The notes: a model not told the origin generated them from the sequence alone. Positions 46,047 through 58,890 are shown, counted from the first letter of the stretch. The stretch is 64,000 nucleotides of DNA from Watersipora subatra (GCF_963576615.1 NC_088712.1:15522027-15586026); one strand, 5' to 3'. Numbers and translations are program-made.

Positions 46047-49000
46047 ATGGCAGTTGCTGCAATATTGGTGGCCATACTGACTGCCTTCACTGTGATAGGT
46101 AAGTACTTTTGGCTGCTTCAAATAGTGTACCATTTAGAAACTACAACAGTTTTTATGTGATTTATCTGGTAAACAGTAAACCTGCACAATGTTTTGGTTT
46201 GATCCGGTGGTTGTGGTTAGTTTCTATTAAATCAAGTCAAATCTTTTATTTTCTGACATCGGAAAAACCGAAAACTTCGGTTAACAAGTGCGAGTTTGAG
46301 GTACGATTTTTTCGGTGCGGTTTCCGTTTCCATATCATAAAAACTGTGCCTGCGTGCTTGGACCAGATACACAGAATCTTCCATAAAAATTTACACTATT
46401 TTGTCTTGAAAAGTTTTTTTAATCTTTGTTTTACATAAATGTAGATATCACATCCATTCTCGAAAGCTATTTATATTTCATAACAAAAATTTGAAGTTAA
46501 GGTTCATGAAATGAGGATGTTTAGGTGGCTTTGGTTCATGTTAACCGCAAGCAATTGGGACATCGTTTGACTCTGTGATGAGTCATCATATGTGTCGGTT
46601 ATAAACGGTGTTAGAATGAAGTTGAGGTTTATAACCGAATAGACGTGGAAGACCAATCGTACAGGTCTAGTAAAACATAGAGTTGAACAGAGATTGTTAC
46701 AACATGTCTACTCAGCAAAACTTTATTTTCCCTTTTACTAAAATAGTTTATTTGCTGAAACACAATGTTTGATGTTTTTTAACTCTAAAGGTATGTTTAC
46801 ACTATATCGCTGTATTTTGACATTGATGCCGCAATAATTTAGATAGTGTCAAGGCTAACAATGTTCACACGACCACAAACTCATCTGCGTCCGCATCAGC
46901 AAATACTCTGTGATGTAGTGTTTTCATTTTTATTTCCAACTTTTTGCTAAGAAACCTATTGGTTTTTGCAAGCTCTATTTAAATACTAATCTCACTGCAA
47001 CTATCAGAAACGGAAATGAATAGTTCATGTTCTCCACGACACTGAATTACTATCACCGAAACGGTTCACCTTGTACAAGCTGTTATAGATGCTCGGCACA
47101 ATATCAAGAAAGTTTGACAGCTTCAAGCTTTTAACCCTTGTATCTGCGTTGATCAGTCGATGCTATCAATTCCTGGGGCATCTAGTCAATGATGAGCCTT
47201 GAATGAAAAAAGCCAAAGTAATGTTACCCAAGATTAAAAGACCAAAATTTTCAATTTTCTCACATTTAATTACATTGTGGTCAACGTTTTTGATAAAATG
47301 AAACGTTTATCCAATTTAAACATTGCACTATTACAATAAGATACTAAAGGCCTTGTTTAATAATTTTTGTCAGTTGAACAAAATATGTTTTTTACAGTTA
47401 GAATAAGGCTTAAAAATAGCAGAGATGGGTTTGTCATTTTAAACGTTTTTTCATTCATATCTACATAAATCTCATTACAATTCGAGGTATTCATATACAT
47501 GTATACTCTCAATACAAAACGTTTTATACTACATACTATATGCTATAGGCTATTAACTACATGAATGAGAGATATATATCACATACCACATACTATAACC
47601 ACTTTAATTAAACACTTTACTATATAAAATAGATCCTGTACAATTTAAAATGTATGTTTCATATCATATACTATATAGTATGTTTACAAATGTACTATAT
47701 AATTCATACACATCTGCTGCGTTATTATTGGTCGTTGTCTATCTGACCTACTGACTAGCTGGTTGATTGTCTGTTTTTCTGTCCTTCCATCTGTTTTTTG
47801 CCTACCCGCATCAGAGCTTACTCACCTGTCTGTCTATCCATCCATTCACGTGTTTGCTTTTTTGCACAACAAACAGAGAATAGCTATTAATGCAACTGTT
47901 GTGAGATTTTGGAAGACCAACAGTAGCTGACATAGCTGGCTAGCTCAGATGGTAAGAGAGCCAGTCTAATAAGCTGAATTTCATGGTTGGCATAACAAAT
48001 GGAGCTCAAAATGGCCAAAGCATTAGCTGCCTCGTTAATTGTCTGTACAGAATTTTGTAATTGCGGGAAAGTTGGTACATTTAATACAACTGTTATTGTA
48101 ACACAAACATAAAAAAATGACATTCATTCTGGAATTTATCATTTCTGACCATGTAGTAATGATTCAAAAGTTACCTTTTAGTGATAAGGAATCTGTCAGT
48201 TTTCTTAAACAAATAAAAAAACTGATTTCATATCAAAAGAACTATAAAAGATATTTAATCAAAAATACATAAGTTACTTCTCATTCACCAACTATAACAG
48301 TTAAAAATAGAAAGATTGGTGGCATTTATTCAGATTCCACATATTAAGTGCTAGAAATAGTATACTTCTCATTAACATGATGTAATAAGTAAGTTAAAAA
48401 AACTTCACATTCAAAAATCTTTAAACAATGTGTGTGGTCTCAATATACAGATTTGAACACTACAATAACCATACCCTTGTTTTTTTTATTAACAAAAATA
48501 AACTATATAACTTTTGTGTTGCACAATGTTTACATAAATATTTCAAATTCTGCATTAAGTTTGGTCTGGAATTTAGATTTCTAACTAATAAATCTGAATT
48601 TATAAATAACTTATAAAAGGTAACTGAAAGTCAACTAAAAACTGACAAGCATCAAAGCTTAACAACTACTAATAGTTTTTATTAAAATTATGTATTGGCA
48701 GCAAGTTTGAATTTAAATTGAGAATAATGATTTTTAAAATCTATTTTTTTAAACAAATAAACTAGATACTGATTAGGTGTCATTTTGCAAACAAGTTGTT
48801 TTTAAGTTTCCATCTCGTTATAAATTAACTTGACAAATCTTTAATTGATTTTATGAGAATGTATTGACTTTCTTTTATTACTTGCTATTTTTTTAGATGT
48901 TTGAGATGGTGTGACTGCCAAAATGTTTAAGTTTAAATCAACAAAACTTAATTGCAATAAAAATGCTCAGATCATGCAAAAGTGGTTATGAGTCGCAGAG

Positions 49001-49581
49001 AGACCAATAGAATAGAGACATGTAAAGCTGCAATATAAATGCCACACCTGATGTCAGCTATTGCAGCGATAACAATTAGTCAAGTCATCGTGAACTTTCT
49101 TCTAAGCATTTGAACTGCAAGCAAGTTTCATAGATTTTTATCTTGAAACATCCACGTAGTCAGATCACATCATTAGTCAAAATTAATTGTAAATGAAACA
49201 AATATACTGATAATTTTTGATGAGATTTTGTCAAAGTTCCTTTTCTAAAAATATGTGTCAACTTGCAATTTTCAAGATTAATAAGAAGCAATATTGTTGT
49301 TTATTCCAATTTACTTGCAATCTAACTGGGTTTCAGCTGCAAGAGAGAGAAGCCAAGAGCGAAGATGCTATATTCAATTCTGCAGAAGCTTCTGTGAAGG
49401 TGAAAGGAAATGTATAACAGGTTTCTGTACTCGTGCTGGCTGCCACTGTGTTGATTGTTCAAGACTAATACTGGCTAAATCAATCAGAAACCAGAGCCAT
49501 CTTAAAGCAGCTCTGGAAGAGGCAGTAATTCTTTCTAAGAATACAGAAACATCATCTATGGGAACGGTAACAACTCAATAA
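46047..49581 (+). CDS. Secreted single-domain eight-cysteine CSαβ peptide with C-terminal tail
   Basis: Exons 46047-46098 (signal MAVAAILVAILTAFTVI, donor GTAAGTAC) and 49337-49581 (acceptor GTTTCAG); intron 3.2 kb, phase 1; 98 residues. One domain at residues 28-58: C-x4-C-x3-C-x5-C-x4-C-x4-C-x-C-x2-C with GFC and CHC, the same as D1 of the multi-domain paralogues and like mollusc eight-Cys defensins in spacing. A basic stretch (ARERSQERR) precedes it, suggesting a short propiece or cationic N-terminus, and a 40-residue Cys-free, Ser/Thr-rich tail follows. An in-frame ATG at 46008 would add MLPCDRRKRHPNT, but the downstream ATG gives a better signal peptide. AATAAA at 49700. The exon pairing over 3.2 kb is inferred from phase and strand. 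Confidence 0.7.
47735..47870. repeat. Degenerate (CTGT/CTAT)n microsatellite
   Basis: CTGTCTATCTGACC, TGTCTGTTTTTCTGTCC and CTGTCTGTCTATCCATCC phrases within the intron of the 46047 gene. Confidence 0.6.
47932..47998 (+). repeat. tRNA-like (SINE head) remnant
   Basis: TAGCTCAGATGGTAAGAGAGC reproduces a tRNA D arm with A box (GCTC/GAGC stem); the anticodon arm has only a 3-bp stem and the B box is degenerate (ATTTCATGGTT). Most likely a tRNA-derived SINE relic. Confidence 0.35.
49040..49250 (+). repeat. Interspersed repeat (SINE-like), copy 3
   Basis: Blocks GCGATAACAATTAGTCAAGTCAT, TTTTTATCTTGAAACATC, GTCAGATCACATCA, ACTGATAATTTTTGATGAGA in order; ends about 90 bp before exon 2 of the 46047 gene. 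Confidence 0.6.
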
Positions 49582-52500
49582 GTGTTACTGCATTTGAGTC
49601 TGTTTAACATAAAACCTTTATATATAGTAGTTAGTGCTTTTATTATTTTAATTCTAACAACATATTGAAACTTATTTTGTTAAAACAATATTCTCTTTGA
49701 ATAAATAATAATTGTAGGCTAATATTTATACAATATTCACAAATATAATGGTATAAACATTAAGTTATGAAAACACTTTTGAAGCATATACATTGCTCCA
49801 GAAATGGTTTTAGTAGTAAAAAGTATTATTGTGAAACTGTATATTTGTAAACTGATAAATGAAAAATAATTAATTAATGATATACTTATTAAGGTATCAA
49901 AATGAACATTTTTAGATTGTTCAGTTCAATTGTTTTCATTATAAAAATTGCTAAATCTGGTAGAAAATTTTTTTGGTTCTGTATGTTTTATATTATATAC
50001 ATGTAGATATTTATATTATCTGCAATAACTATTTTTTTGAATAGTTGTACAGTGACTACCGCTGCTTTTTGATAATTAACCAATTGTTTTACTGTTTTAT
50101 TCTATGTTGTATTTTTCATTCTAGTGCTGATACTTATTTTTTGTTTGAGACACAAAACTGATGTAAGTCAAACAAACTACCTTTGGTACATTTTAACAAT
50201 GTGTATTTTTCAAAATAAAGATTTCAACACCACAAAAACTATATCTTGTTACTTTGTTTTGTTTATCCAGCAGTACTCTGTTTTAACGGATAAAACACTT
50301 GAACATGAAAATGAATGCGAGTTCTTAACAAAAAGTAAAATAAATAAGATTAAGGTGTAGAGAACCTTATATTCTGGTCAGTCTGCAACTTGGCCCAATT
50401 TGAAATCTTGGCATTTCATTTAATGTCACCAGCTCTCAATGGTTGCAGTCCCAAGGGGTCCTAGCTTAAAGAGAGATATACTTGTATAAAAATAATAACA
50501 TAGCATGAAAAAAGTGTAAAACAAGAAAGCAGCTATTTTCATGTCTATAGACAAGCGTCGCTCTACAAATCTTTGTGTTAGTTTCATTAGTTCTTTTCTT
50601 GCTTAGTTGGAAAACATCTGGTTGTCTCTGTGTTTGGGGAGTGTATTATTTATGGTTGGCTCTCCTTGGTGGCCTTGCTGCTTCTGCCACAAACAAGTGC
50701 TGTGACAGAGAAAATTGTGTGTTAAATGCCATAAACTGGCAGCCATAATGTGAACGTTGGCAAAATTTAGAAATAAGTCCAAAGAGAAACATTGGTAAAA
50801 TATGATGCATTGAGGCTGATGGACTCAAGGAGGCAGCAATCCAAGGTGCAGAAAAGAAAGCCTGCCTATCCAATAAGTATTTAATTCTAATTTTATATCT
50901 ATTAATGCAATTTAACTTTGTACTAAAATGAAGATTTGGTAAAGCGCTCACTAAATAACTACTTCATGATAAGAAGTAGGTATAGTGTCAAAAGAAACTG
51001 GAAGCCAGCCTAAGGAAATACACAGCAATTCTTTTGTTACGGCCTATGAAGAATACAGCCTTAACTTTTATACCTTGACCGTACATTTAGATACTGTACA
51101 TGAACAGAGATTATTGATACACGAGTTCACAGCGATTTTAGCCACGATGGCAATGCACAAGTTGTGTATGGTCAAATGTTAGCAATATGAAAACAGTGGG
51201 TAAAGGAGAACACAAGTTCTAATGGTAGTAACATATTTATGTTATACGGATAAAGATGGAAAATTATTTCATGTGCAGCGAAAATATGTGAATGCCAGTT
51301 TTTTACTAATTATCAAGGTCACTGCCCAGAGCCATCTACAGTAAATAAAACTAAAAGCAGAAAACAGCAACAATGAGAGGAGACAACTCAGCAAAAAAGA
51401 CTCTACAGCAACAGAACGGAGTAGACAACTAATAATAGCTTTGCTCAACTGTAGGTTTAACCAAAGCTATAAGTTGTCGATTACTGGCAGTTTTATCTAA
51501 CTCACCTGACTAACTTATACCTCATCAATCTTCAGCACCCTTTTCAAAGATTTTATTTATGAATCGATAAGCACAAACAGGGCTTCTGTTGAACTACAAG
51601 ATTTTTACAAAGAGGTACACAACCATTGGAACTGATAAGTTATCCAGAGTAAATAATTTAGAGTAGAAAAAGTTACAGTATATCCTAAGCTTTTTCCGCT
51701 GAAGAAATATGATAATGGTGGTGCTCGTAAGGGCCTGGAGAGTACCCTTAATATAACCAAACAAGCATCATGAGGCTAGGCAAATAGTTTACTCAAGATT
51801 ATGTTAGCCTTCTAAAAACTTTGTGGCTGGACTAAGTTGTGCTGACCTTGTGGCTGAGTCAGCGCACCTTACTGTATCTGTTAAAAGTAGCTAAGTGCTA
51901 ATAACACACCTCACCAAAGGTAAGCCTCAACACTCATAAAATTTTCATTTTATACAGTACGCTGTTCACATTCCGAACACTACAGTACAGGTATATTCTT
52001 TAATGATGCGCTGGTCTTACACAATCTATCTATGTTCTAAGTAATCATGCATTCTATTACCTCGATTAACTCATCCATTAAAGCTTCATTTGTCAGATGA
52101 TGTGAGACAGCTTCTAATGACCAGGATTTATTTGGTTTCTTGAGTTAAACGCGAAACGCAAATACTTCCTTTCAAGTTCGGTAAAATGTTGGTAAGTACT
52201 GAGCTTACAACACAACCAGGTTGCATCTGGTGGCTTGTATTTGACAATAAGTTGAATATATTGTAACATTTTCTCTTTTTTGTGCAAGTACTAATAGAAG
52301 TTAAACATAGGAAAAAGTGATGAGGGCACCTGACCAGTGAACAACCGTTTAACGTTTCATTTCTAGGAAAGCTGCTGGTGGCAATGGGAAGGCCATCCTT
52401 CCTTAACTGGTTCTTTTTGTCAATTTGATAATGCAATGTTGGATGCCTTCTGAAAAATAATTCTGCAGCCAATGTTTATGCAAGGGGGTATTGTTTGGAA

Positions 52501-54182
52501 ATAATGCGTGTGGAATTCATTTTAGAAAAACTATCAAATTATTTTGTTACTGCAGCTAAAGCATTGCGACTGTTTCTCGTAAGTAAGAAAGATAACCGAT
52601 ATGACATTTTTTAAACATATACCAAAGCCAATTGTCTATGAGATGCAAATTTTTGAATAAAATTGTTTTTCTGAAATGTAGTGTGTAACAGAAAGAATAA
52701 AAATACAATAATAATAGATTGCTCAATATTTAATACCAAATGAGAATATTTGTGGAACATTTCCTTCATACCTTTAACAAAACAAAATCCCAGAAGACTA
52801 TTTGTTTTCAGAATAACAGCTGATAAGATATTTTGCAATATTTCTAAATTTGTTCATGTATTTCTATAGTCTATATCTTTATAATTTTTTTATAATTGCG
52901 TAGTTAAAGAGTCAGGTAGAAGACTGTAGATATTTTAAACATTTTGAAACTATAAAATGACTATGTAGGTGTGATTATGATTGCAAAATAGTTTTTTATC
53001 AGTCAGTTGAGGAAAAATAGGAATATGTAGTATGATTACCTAAAAACTGCCGACTATTTCTCAATAAAAATTGTTATTATGTTAGCATAAATTTAATAGA
53101 AATCATGAGCTACATGTATGTTTCAAGTTAACATTTCAAGATGGTTCAATCTTGAAATACAGTTTCTAGACTAGACACTTTTTTGGTTATTTTTTGCTTG
53201 GCCACTATAGCATTCATTTGTTTTACTACCTACATTGTCTGTGTTTTATCACAGTCACAGTGTTTTATCAAAATCGACTATTTGCTCTCAAAATAACCAC
53301 AAATTACAGTCATAAATTAATATGTAGTATATTTAGTTGTTTAAACTGGAAGTTTCTACTGGCATGTTGTTATCAAGCAAATTAACATATGAAAATAACA
53401 ATGTAAAAGCAAACAGTTTAACAGGCTATCTACCATAGTGCAATTTAAAAAAAATGATATTGATCAATGATCTATTTGATTGGATATCAACCATCAAATG
53501 AATCAATCAGCTGCTTTATTGACCACTGTTGGCACCAACCAGTTGTGCCAACTATAAATCAACAAACAAAGGAAAAATAATTTACTTGTACATCTGGGTT
53601 GTCAGACTGATCTGGTAAGGACATTTATATCAAATACAAAATTAAAAAAAAGTAATCAAGTGTTATTCAGAACTCATTAACTAGATACCTTCAAGGTTAA
53701 AGAGTGCATTTAGTTAACTAATAAATAATTGATATAAATAAATGTATGAGGAGCTTTTACAGGTGTTAAAAATATTTGATGATTTTCTTCATTTATTTTA
53801 ATTACATGCCCTCAATTGTTCCGTTTATTTGTACAAAACCGTGAAACAGGTTTTCCTAAAAATAGATATTCATATATTTTATAATAGATTGTAAATGACA
53901 TCTATGATTCTATTTAAATCACAATTTATTTGAACAGTTAAAATATTTGAGCAGCTGAACAGCTGAACAGCTGAGTTACATTTCTTCAGACTGTCGAACC
54001 TCGGATAAAAAGGAGTAACATGATTGATTATTAAAAGAATATTCAAATTATTCATTATATGAAAATCGATAATAGCTTGAAATGTTTATAACAAGATTGC
54101 AATAAAGTTATAATATATGTATTTATCTGTAATATTAATTTGGTAAAATTTCAGTTGTAGGCTAAAAACAGATCAAGACAAA
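49582..54182. other. 4.6-kb intergenic stretch, no gene recognised
   Basis: 3' UTR of the 46047 gene to about 49720, then AT-rich sequence. Small frames (50124-50360, 50646-50951, 52128-52472, 53194-53385) have no signal peptide, splice context or known motif. A triple AGCTGAACAGCTGA phrase occurs at about 53950-53975. Confidence 0.45.
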
Positions 54183-55808
54183 ATGATGAAGTCAGGCCTG
54201 AGTATAACTCTTGTCTGTAGTTTGTCTTTAATCTGTGCATGTAAGTATAAACTATTTACCATATATGTTATTTATTATGTACACATAAATAGTAATTAGT
54301 TACAATACATGTTCTTTATGCTGTACATGAAAGTATAAAATAGTTACCATGTATTTTATTTAATCTGTGCATGTAAGATAGTTACCATGTATGTTATTTA
54401 ATCTGTACACGTAAGTATTATTTAGTTATCAAAAATAATCTTCATGCTGTAAATGTGAGTATAAATAGTTACCATGTATGTTCTTTAATATGTACATGTG
54501 AGTAGAACACTGTTAGCATATATGGAGCTGCATTGTTGTAGTTTGTTAGCTAGCCATATAGCTGATTAAATAGCTTTATATGCTGCATGCAATATGGTTC
54601 AGTAAATTGATGACTCACTAACCATCTAACAACATAAATATAACAAACACAGTGGCAAAAAAATGCAGAATAGTCTTTCCTTGCTGCATCTGCAGCAAGG
54701 AAAGACTTTAAATAAATAAATATATATATATAAATTATAAATATAAATAATTAAAAATAAATTATTAATCAATATAAATAAATAAATAAAAAGACCAAAG
54801 AAGATTAAAAAAGGTTTCATTCAGATTTTCACCAAAATGCATCAAATGATTGTATGTAATATGCTTTAAAAATATTTTTGTTAAAGAGGACCTCCTCATA
54901 TAATTTCTATTATACAATAATTCTAGCTTTAAAAATAGATTGATATAGTATTATAAACAAAAACCTGGTGAAGAGAAATACAACTTTTTTCCATCCATCA
55001 AATGTCGCTCTGAATTTTGTTATAGTCAACTAAGCTTTTCAAGTATTGATAGTTAGCAATCACGTTTTTGAGTCATTCTAGATTTTAATAATATTCTTGG
55101 TCCATCTGTTTATTTTAATCAACTTTAAAAAATTGAAAAGATTTTTTAAATATAATTCTACTGAGATGCTAATTTAATTAACCATTCATTGCATATTTAA
55201 GTGATACCTGCAGAAATACCAATCTAAATGATTGAAAGTGACAAAAAAATTATTAACTATTTGATCGTTTCAAAATTTGCCATTAAACTTAATTTCTTTC
55301 CATGCCTAATTGTTTATTATTATTTTTATTTATTTATTGTACATGGATTATTTTTTGATAGTAGTAAGTTAATATACTTAGAATTAAACCTATTTAACTT
55401 CATATTTATTACATTCCTTACAATTTTTTTACACTAAACATTAAATGTGATTACACGCTATTTTTAATACTTGCAGGCATGTCTATGAACTTCATAGATA
55501 CTCAGTGTACAAACAACGATTGTGCCACTAAATGCAAAGATACATATGGATGCAGCAACGGAACTTGCAACCAATGGAGATGTGACTGCCAAGGATGCCC
55601 ACCCTGTGAAAGTGAGAAGTGTGGAGCGATATGTCGCGATCAGGGCTTTGCAGCTGGTGTTTGTCCTGAGAACACCTGCATGAAGCACTGCGTATGCGTT
55701 AAGGAGTGCCAATCTGATATCTTCTGTTCATACATTTGCCGATACCGAGCCGAGTGTAAGTTCGGCACCTGCCACAGTGGACAATGTAAATGCCACAGCT
55801 GCTTATAA
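54183..55808 (+). CDS. Secreted three-domain CSαβ (defensin-like) cysteine-rich peptide
   Basis: Exons 54183-54240 (signal MMKSGLSITLVCSLSLICA, donor GTAAGTATA) and 55477-55808 (acceptor ACTTGCAG); intron 1.2 kb, phase 1, Cys at the junction codon; 129 residues. D1, residues 30-60: C-x4-C-x3-C-x5-C-x4-C-x4-C-x-C-x2-C. D2, residues 63-93: six-Cys pattern (GVC, CVC) plus one extra Cys at 87, giving an odd total of 23 and a possible free or intermolecular thiol. D3, residues 97-128: eight Cys. The charge is mixed and not strongly cationic. Closest in the window to the 38686 gene (both NGTCN-x-WRC in D1 and FGTC/YGTC in D3). Start could be either of two adjacent ATGs. Confidence 0.88.
54225..54525 (+). 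repeat. Tandem repeat made of the exon 1/intron junction
   Basis: Units of about 38-52 bp: CTTTAATCTGTGCATGTAAG, then TATAAATAGTTACCATGTATGTT. The first unit contains the last ~16 coding bases and the true donor (54241); donor-like GTAAG/GTGAGT recur in register at 54373, 54411, 54455 and 54498. Six or seven units, increasingly diverged. Confidence 0.75.
54672..54707. repeat. Perfect hairpin, 17-bp arms, 2-nt loop
   Basis: AGTCTTTCCTTGCTGCA-TC-TGCAGCAAGGAAAGACT in the intron of the 54183 gene, followed by an AT-rich (AAAT)n tract to about 54795. Confidence 0.9.
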
Positions 55809-56972
55809 TGAACAGAAGTGGATCTGGAGACATTGGTCCAACAATATTGTCTATCCAAATCAATATTGCTGTTATTTACACATTATTACGCTGATATAAT
55901 ACATGAAATAACCACATTTCAGTATTATTAGGATATCTAAATGCTATGCATTTACTCAGTGTTTATTGGACTTTCTTGCTTGCCAGACCTTTTCTTGTTC
56001 AATTCATAATTGAAGCAAACAGAGCTAGAGAATTGAAAAACATAGCGATGAATCTCTCATTGCTTCACTAATGGTTTTTTTGGAGCCCTTTGAGCTCAAG
56101 AAATATTTCGATGTTGCAAGCTATTTTTCGCAAAGCCTGTACTTTTCTTAGTACTAGTGTGTTTTGAAATATTATACGTTATATATAATTGATAATAAAT
56201 ATTTTATCACAAGATTTGGTAAACAAATCTTTAACAAGTTCAAAAAAACTGCAGGTATCAAAACAAACTTCCTAAAATATTTAAGTAAATTAGATGTGAA
56301 AGTTGTTATTGTTAACATCCTGAATGTCTTCCCTCTCTTTAGCATAATGAGAACTCAGAGCAAAAAAGATGCAACGAAAAACCTGATGTTAGCAACATGA
56401 AATAAACAATTGCTTATATTGCAGGATGATCATTTTCCCTAGAGACTATTGAAAAATTGCCACAAGTTTAGTGAACCATAACAAAGCTTTGCTAAGTGCA
56501 AAAACAAAATATACATATATCACCATCTTTGATTGAAGTAAACAAAATTCTAAAACGTTTGTTTGCACAAACTGGGTTTTTGTAGTTGTTTAAATTTTCA
56601 CTGGATGCATGATTGCCAATTAATATTATTATCAAATTCTTGACAACCGTACGGACTTTTAACCATGTAACTGCCAGACTCAAAAATCACAATAAAACAT
56701 TGCTCAAGCTATCCAAAAACTTAGGGACTTTGTACAAAATTTTAAATAAACAAATTCAAATGGAAAACAAAAAATGAACCTACATGTATTTTTGGCAGTA
56801 TAAATTATAAATTAACCTGCCTGTGCACACAAGTGAATGCTAAATAATTAAATACCTATTTTTTTCTTTAAAATTACCAATTCACGAGTTCTATTATTTT
56901 AAACAGACATACCTAACAGTATCATCATTGAAACTATGTTATTTCAATGTCAAAAGCACAACTATCTTTGGA
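55809..56972. other. 3' flank, nothing recognised
   Basis: 3' UTR of the 54183 gene and AT-rich sequence. The frame 56164-56400 has no recognisable motif. Confidence 0.45.
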
Positions 56973-57088
56973 CTATGGCTTTGCCAACAGATATGGCACC
57001 CAGCACTGCAAATCTTTGGCATTTTGCCGGCACATACAGCACCCTTTGTTTTGACACTTCTCATGGTCATTTCTACAATAGTGTTGAG
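56973..57088 (-). pseudogene. Cys-rich minus-strand frame, unassigned
   Basis: Downstream of an acceptor-like TATTGCAG (minus strand) a frame reads C-x6-C-x4-CC-x-C-x8-C and ends AKP-TAG; key residues HEKCQNKGCCMCRQNAKDL. Two readings are possible: a phase-1 exon of a small secreted Cys-rich protein, or the C-terminal cysteine-rich finger of a piggyBac-like transposase (KGC-x2-C-x-NxKD). Stops directly upstream in the same frame fit either. Too short to decide. Confidence 0.3.
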
Positions 57089-57349
57089 CTGCAATAGTCT
57101 ACTTTGGGCTTTGCTAGAAAAACCGAAACTGGGTCATCTCTTGCAACTTCTTCGATGCTCTCTAAATATACAAATGGTAACATTTCAGTATTGAAATGAC
57201 TAAGTTAATTTTCATTCACTGAAAGATTGACAAAAAATTAATATTAGATTTGAGCTGACAGCGAAATACAGCTGCCACTTTATTCATGTAATAATTATTT
57301 AAGATTATTACTATTGTTCCTATTATTATTATTGTAAAAGTTTTTCTTC

Positions 57350-57760
57350 ACAACCGTGTGGTGTTAGGTGACTGGTTTTAGTCCGTGTTGAGTCTGGGTC
57401 TTAACAAAAGGCCAAAGGATCCAAGATTTTCCTCAATTCTACTAAGAGAGGACCTTCCTCAATATGTGAGCTGTTCATAAGATGGCTGTCTTCTGCATAG
57501 TCTCAAAAGACATGTTTACTACCTCGGCCAGGTATGTTATATGACTCATTGATATTGTTCCGAGTGCACCAATTACTATTGGTATCACTTTGGTCTTCAC
57601 TTTCCAAAGTCTGTTTATCTCAAACCCCAGCTCTTTATATTCACCAATCTTCTTATTTTCCTTCTGTACTTCCCTTGTGTCTCCAGGTATTGCTATGTCT
57701 ATGACCTGACACTGTTTGGTTTCTTTGTTTATTAGTATCAGGTCTGGTCTTAATTTTATT
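57350..57760 (-). mobile_element. Second non-LTR retrotransposon family, endonuclease/3' end fragment
   Basis: Minus strand from 57750: RPDLILINKETKQCQVIDIA, then PGDTREVQKENKKIGEYKEL, INRLWKVKTKVIPIVIGALG and TAHILRKVLS. This is the PD-D restriction-like endonuclease C-terminus of the same superfamily as 3275-9590, but a different family (low identity, different 3' UTR). One internal TGA (in AIL-TAH). The 3' UTR runs to about 57355 and into an AATAAT-type tail (57300-57335). A severely 5'-truncated copy. Confidence 0.75.
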
Positions 57761-57789
57761 ATTATTATTACTATTATTATTATCCATAT

Positions 57790-58731
57790 TATTATTCTAC
57801 TTAAAAATATTTTAATTGAATTGGGTTTATATAATAATTAGGTAAATTTATCATTTGATGGACTCAATATTATCGACTCAATTCAGACTGACAAAATTTT
57901 CCTAGTCATAGGACAATGGTAATTACTTTTAACAAAAAAAATTGTTTTTTTAGTATCAAAGTTTTTTAGATTATGCTAAAGGCATGCCGATGAAATGAAA
58001 ATAATTAAAATTGAAGCATAAAAATAAAACTTAAAGATTGAATACAGTTTAGAGATACAAACAAAAGCACAAAATCTTTTATCGTTTAAATGCGATGAAA
58101 CACAATTATAAACCATGTACATGGGAATATGACGATAACTTGCACTTCCATTTGATTTAAACTTTGTTTATGAACCAAATTTATTGATGAGTAAGATTTT
58201 AGCTGCCGCCTGCTTCTCTTAATTGTTTGATGGACTTTAGAAAAAAACTTGGCAAATGTTTTGAATGAACAATTTAACAAAAATAAGCCTTGCAATGAGA
58301 AGATATTACTATCACAGATGTGTTTTTATTACAATCTCTTTTATGTGGTTGCTGTTTACAAGAAATGGTCTCTCTTGTACACCAATTAATATTGCGTGAT
58401 TTTCTATTGACAGATACTCTTTTGACAGTTGATATGAAAAAATCAGTGAAGCTAGTAGATTTTAATCAGCACATTTACATTTATCTAAATGTAAACTGCA
58501 GCATTTTTAGTTGCTCAAAATCTTATCACAATTTTATCAGAAGGAATTGTTATGTTTCTATCTTTTGCACATGCTTTTATGTTTGAGGTGATTTAGTTGA
58601 CAATATGTTTCAAGATTGAAATTGACAAAAATTAGCAGGTGTTAAAATTCTCAGAAGAAATATACGCGCTAAATGACATCACCAGTTGCTATCATTACTA
58701 TAGTTAATAGTGTTGTGGAATGTGACCCACT
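57790..58731. other. Intergenic, nothing recognised
   Basis: AT-rich with a (TTA)n tract at 57755-57795. The small frame 58320-58586 has no supporting context. Confidence 0.45.
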
Positions 58732-58890
58732 GAGAGCTGAGCCTAAAGCTGAGCTAAGCCGAGCCAGGCTGTGCTCAGTCAGGCAGAATACCGTAACAAG
58801 GTGAGGGTTTAGCCAGTCAGAGCCAAGCCGAGCCGAGCCGAGCTGAGTAGAGCCAAGGCAAAGCCGGCAGAGCCGGGTCAAACCCAGCCA
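58732..58890. repeat. GC-rich AGCCG/AGCCA pentamer repeat
   Basis: A compositional island in an AT-rich window: GAGCC-AAGCC-GAGCC units, purest at 58826-58845 (AGCCGAGCCGAGCCGAGC). The minus-strand frame 58669-58881 (Leu-Gly-Ser-Ala rich) is a by-product of the repeat. Confidence 0.8.

Noticed and set aside
47932-47998. A functional tRNA gene
   Set aside because: The anticodon stem and B box are degenerate; more like a SINE relic.
58669-58881. Minus-strand frame rich in Leu-Gly-Ser-Ala
   Set aside because: It is a translation of the AGCCG pentamer repeat.
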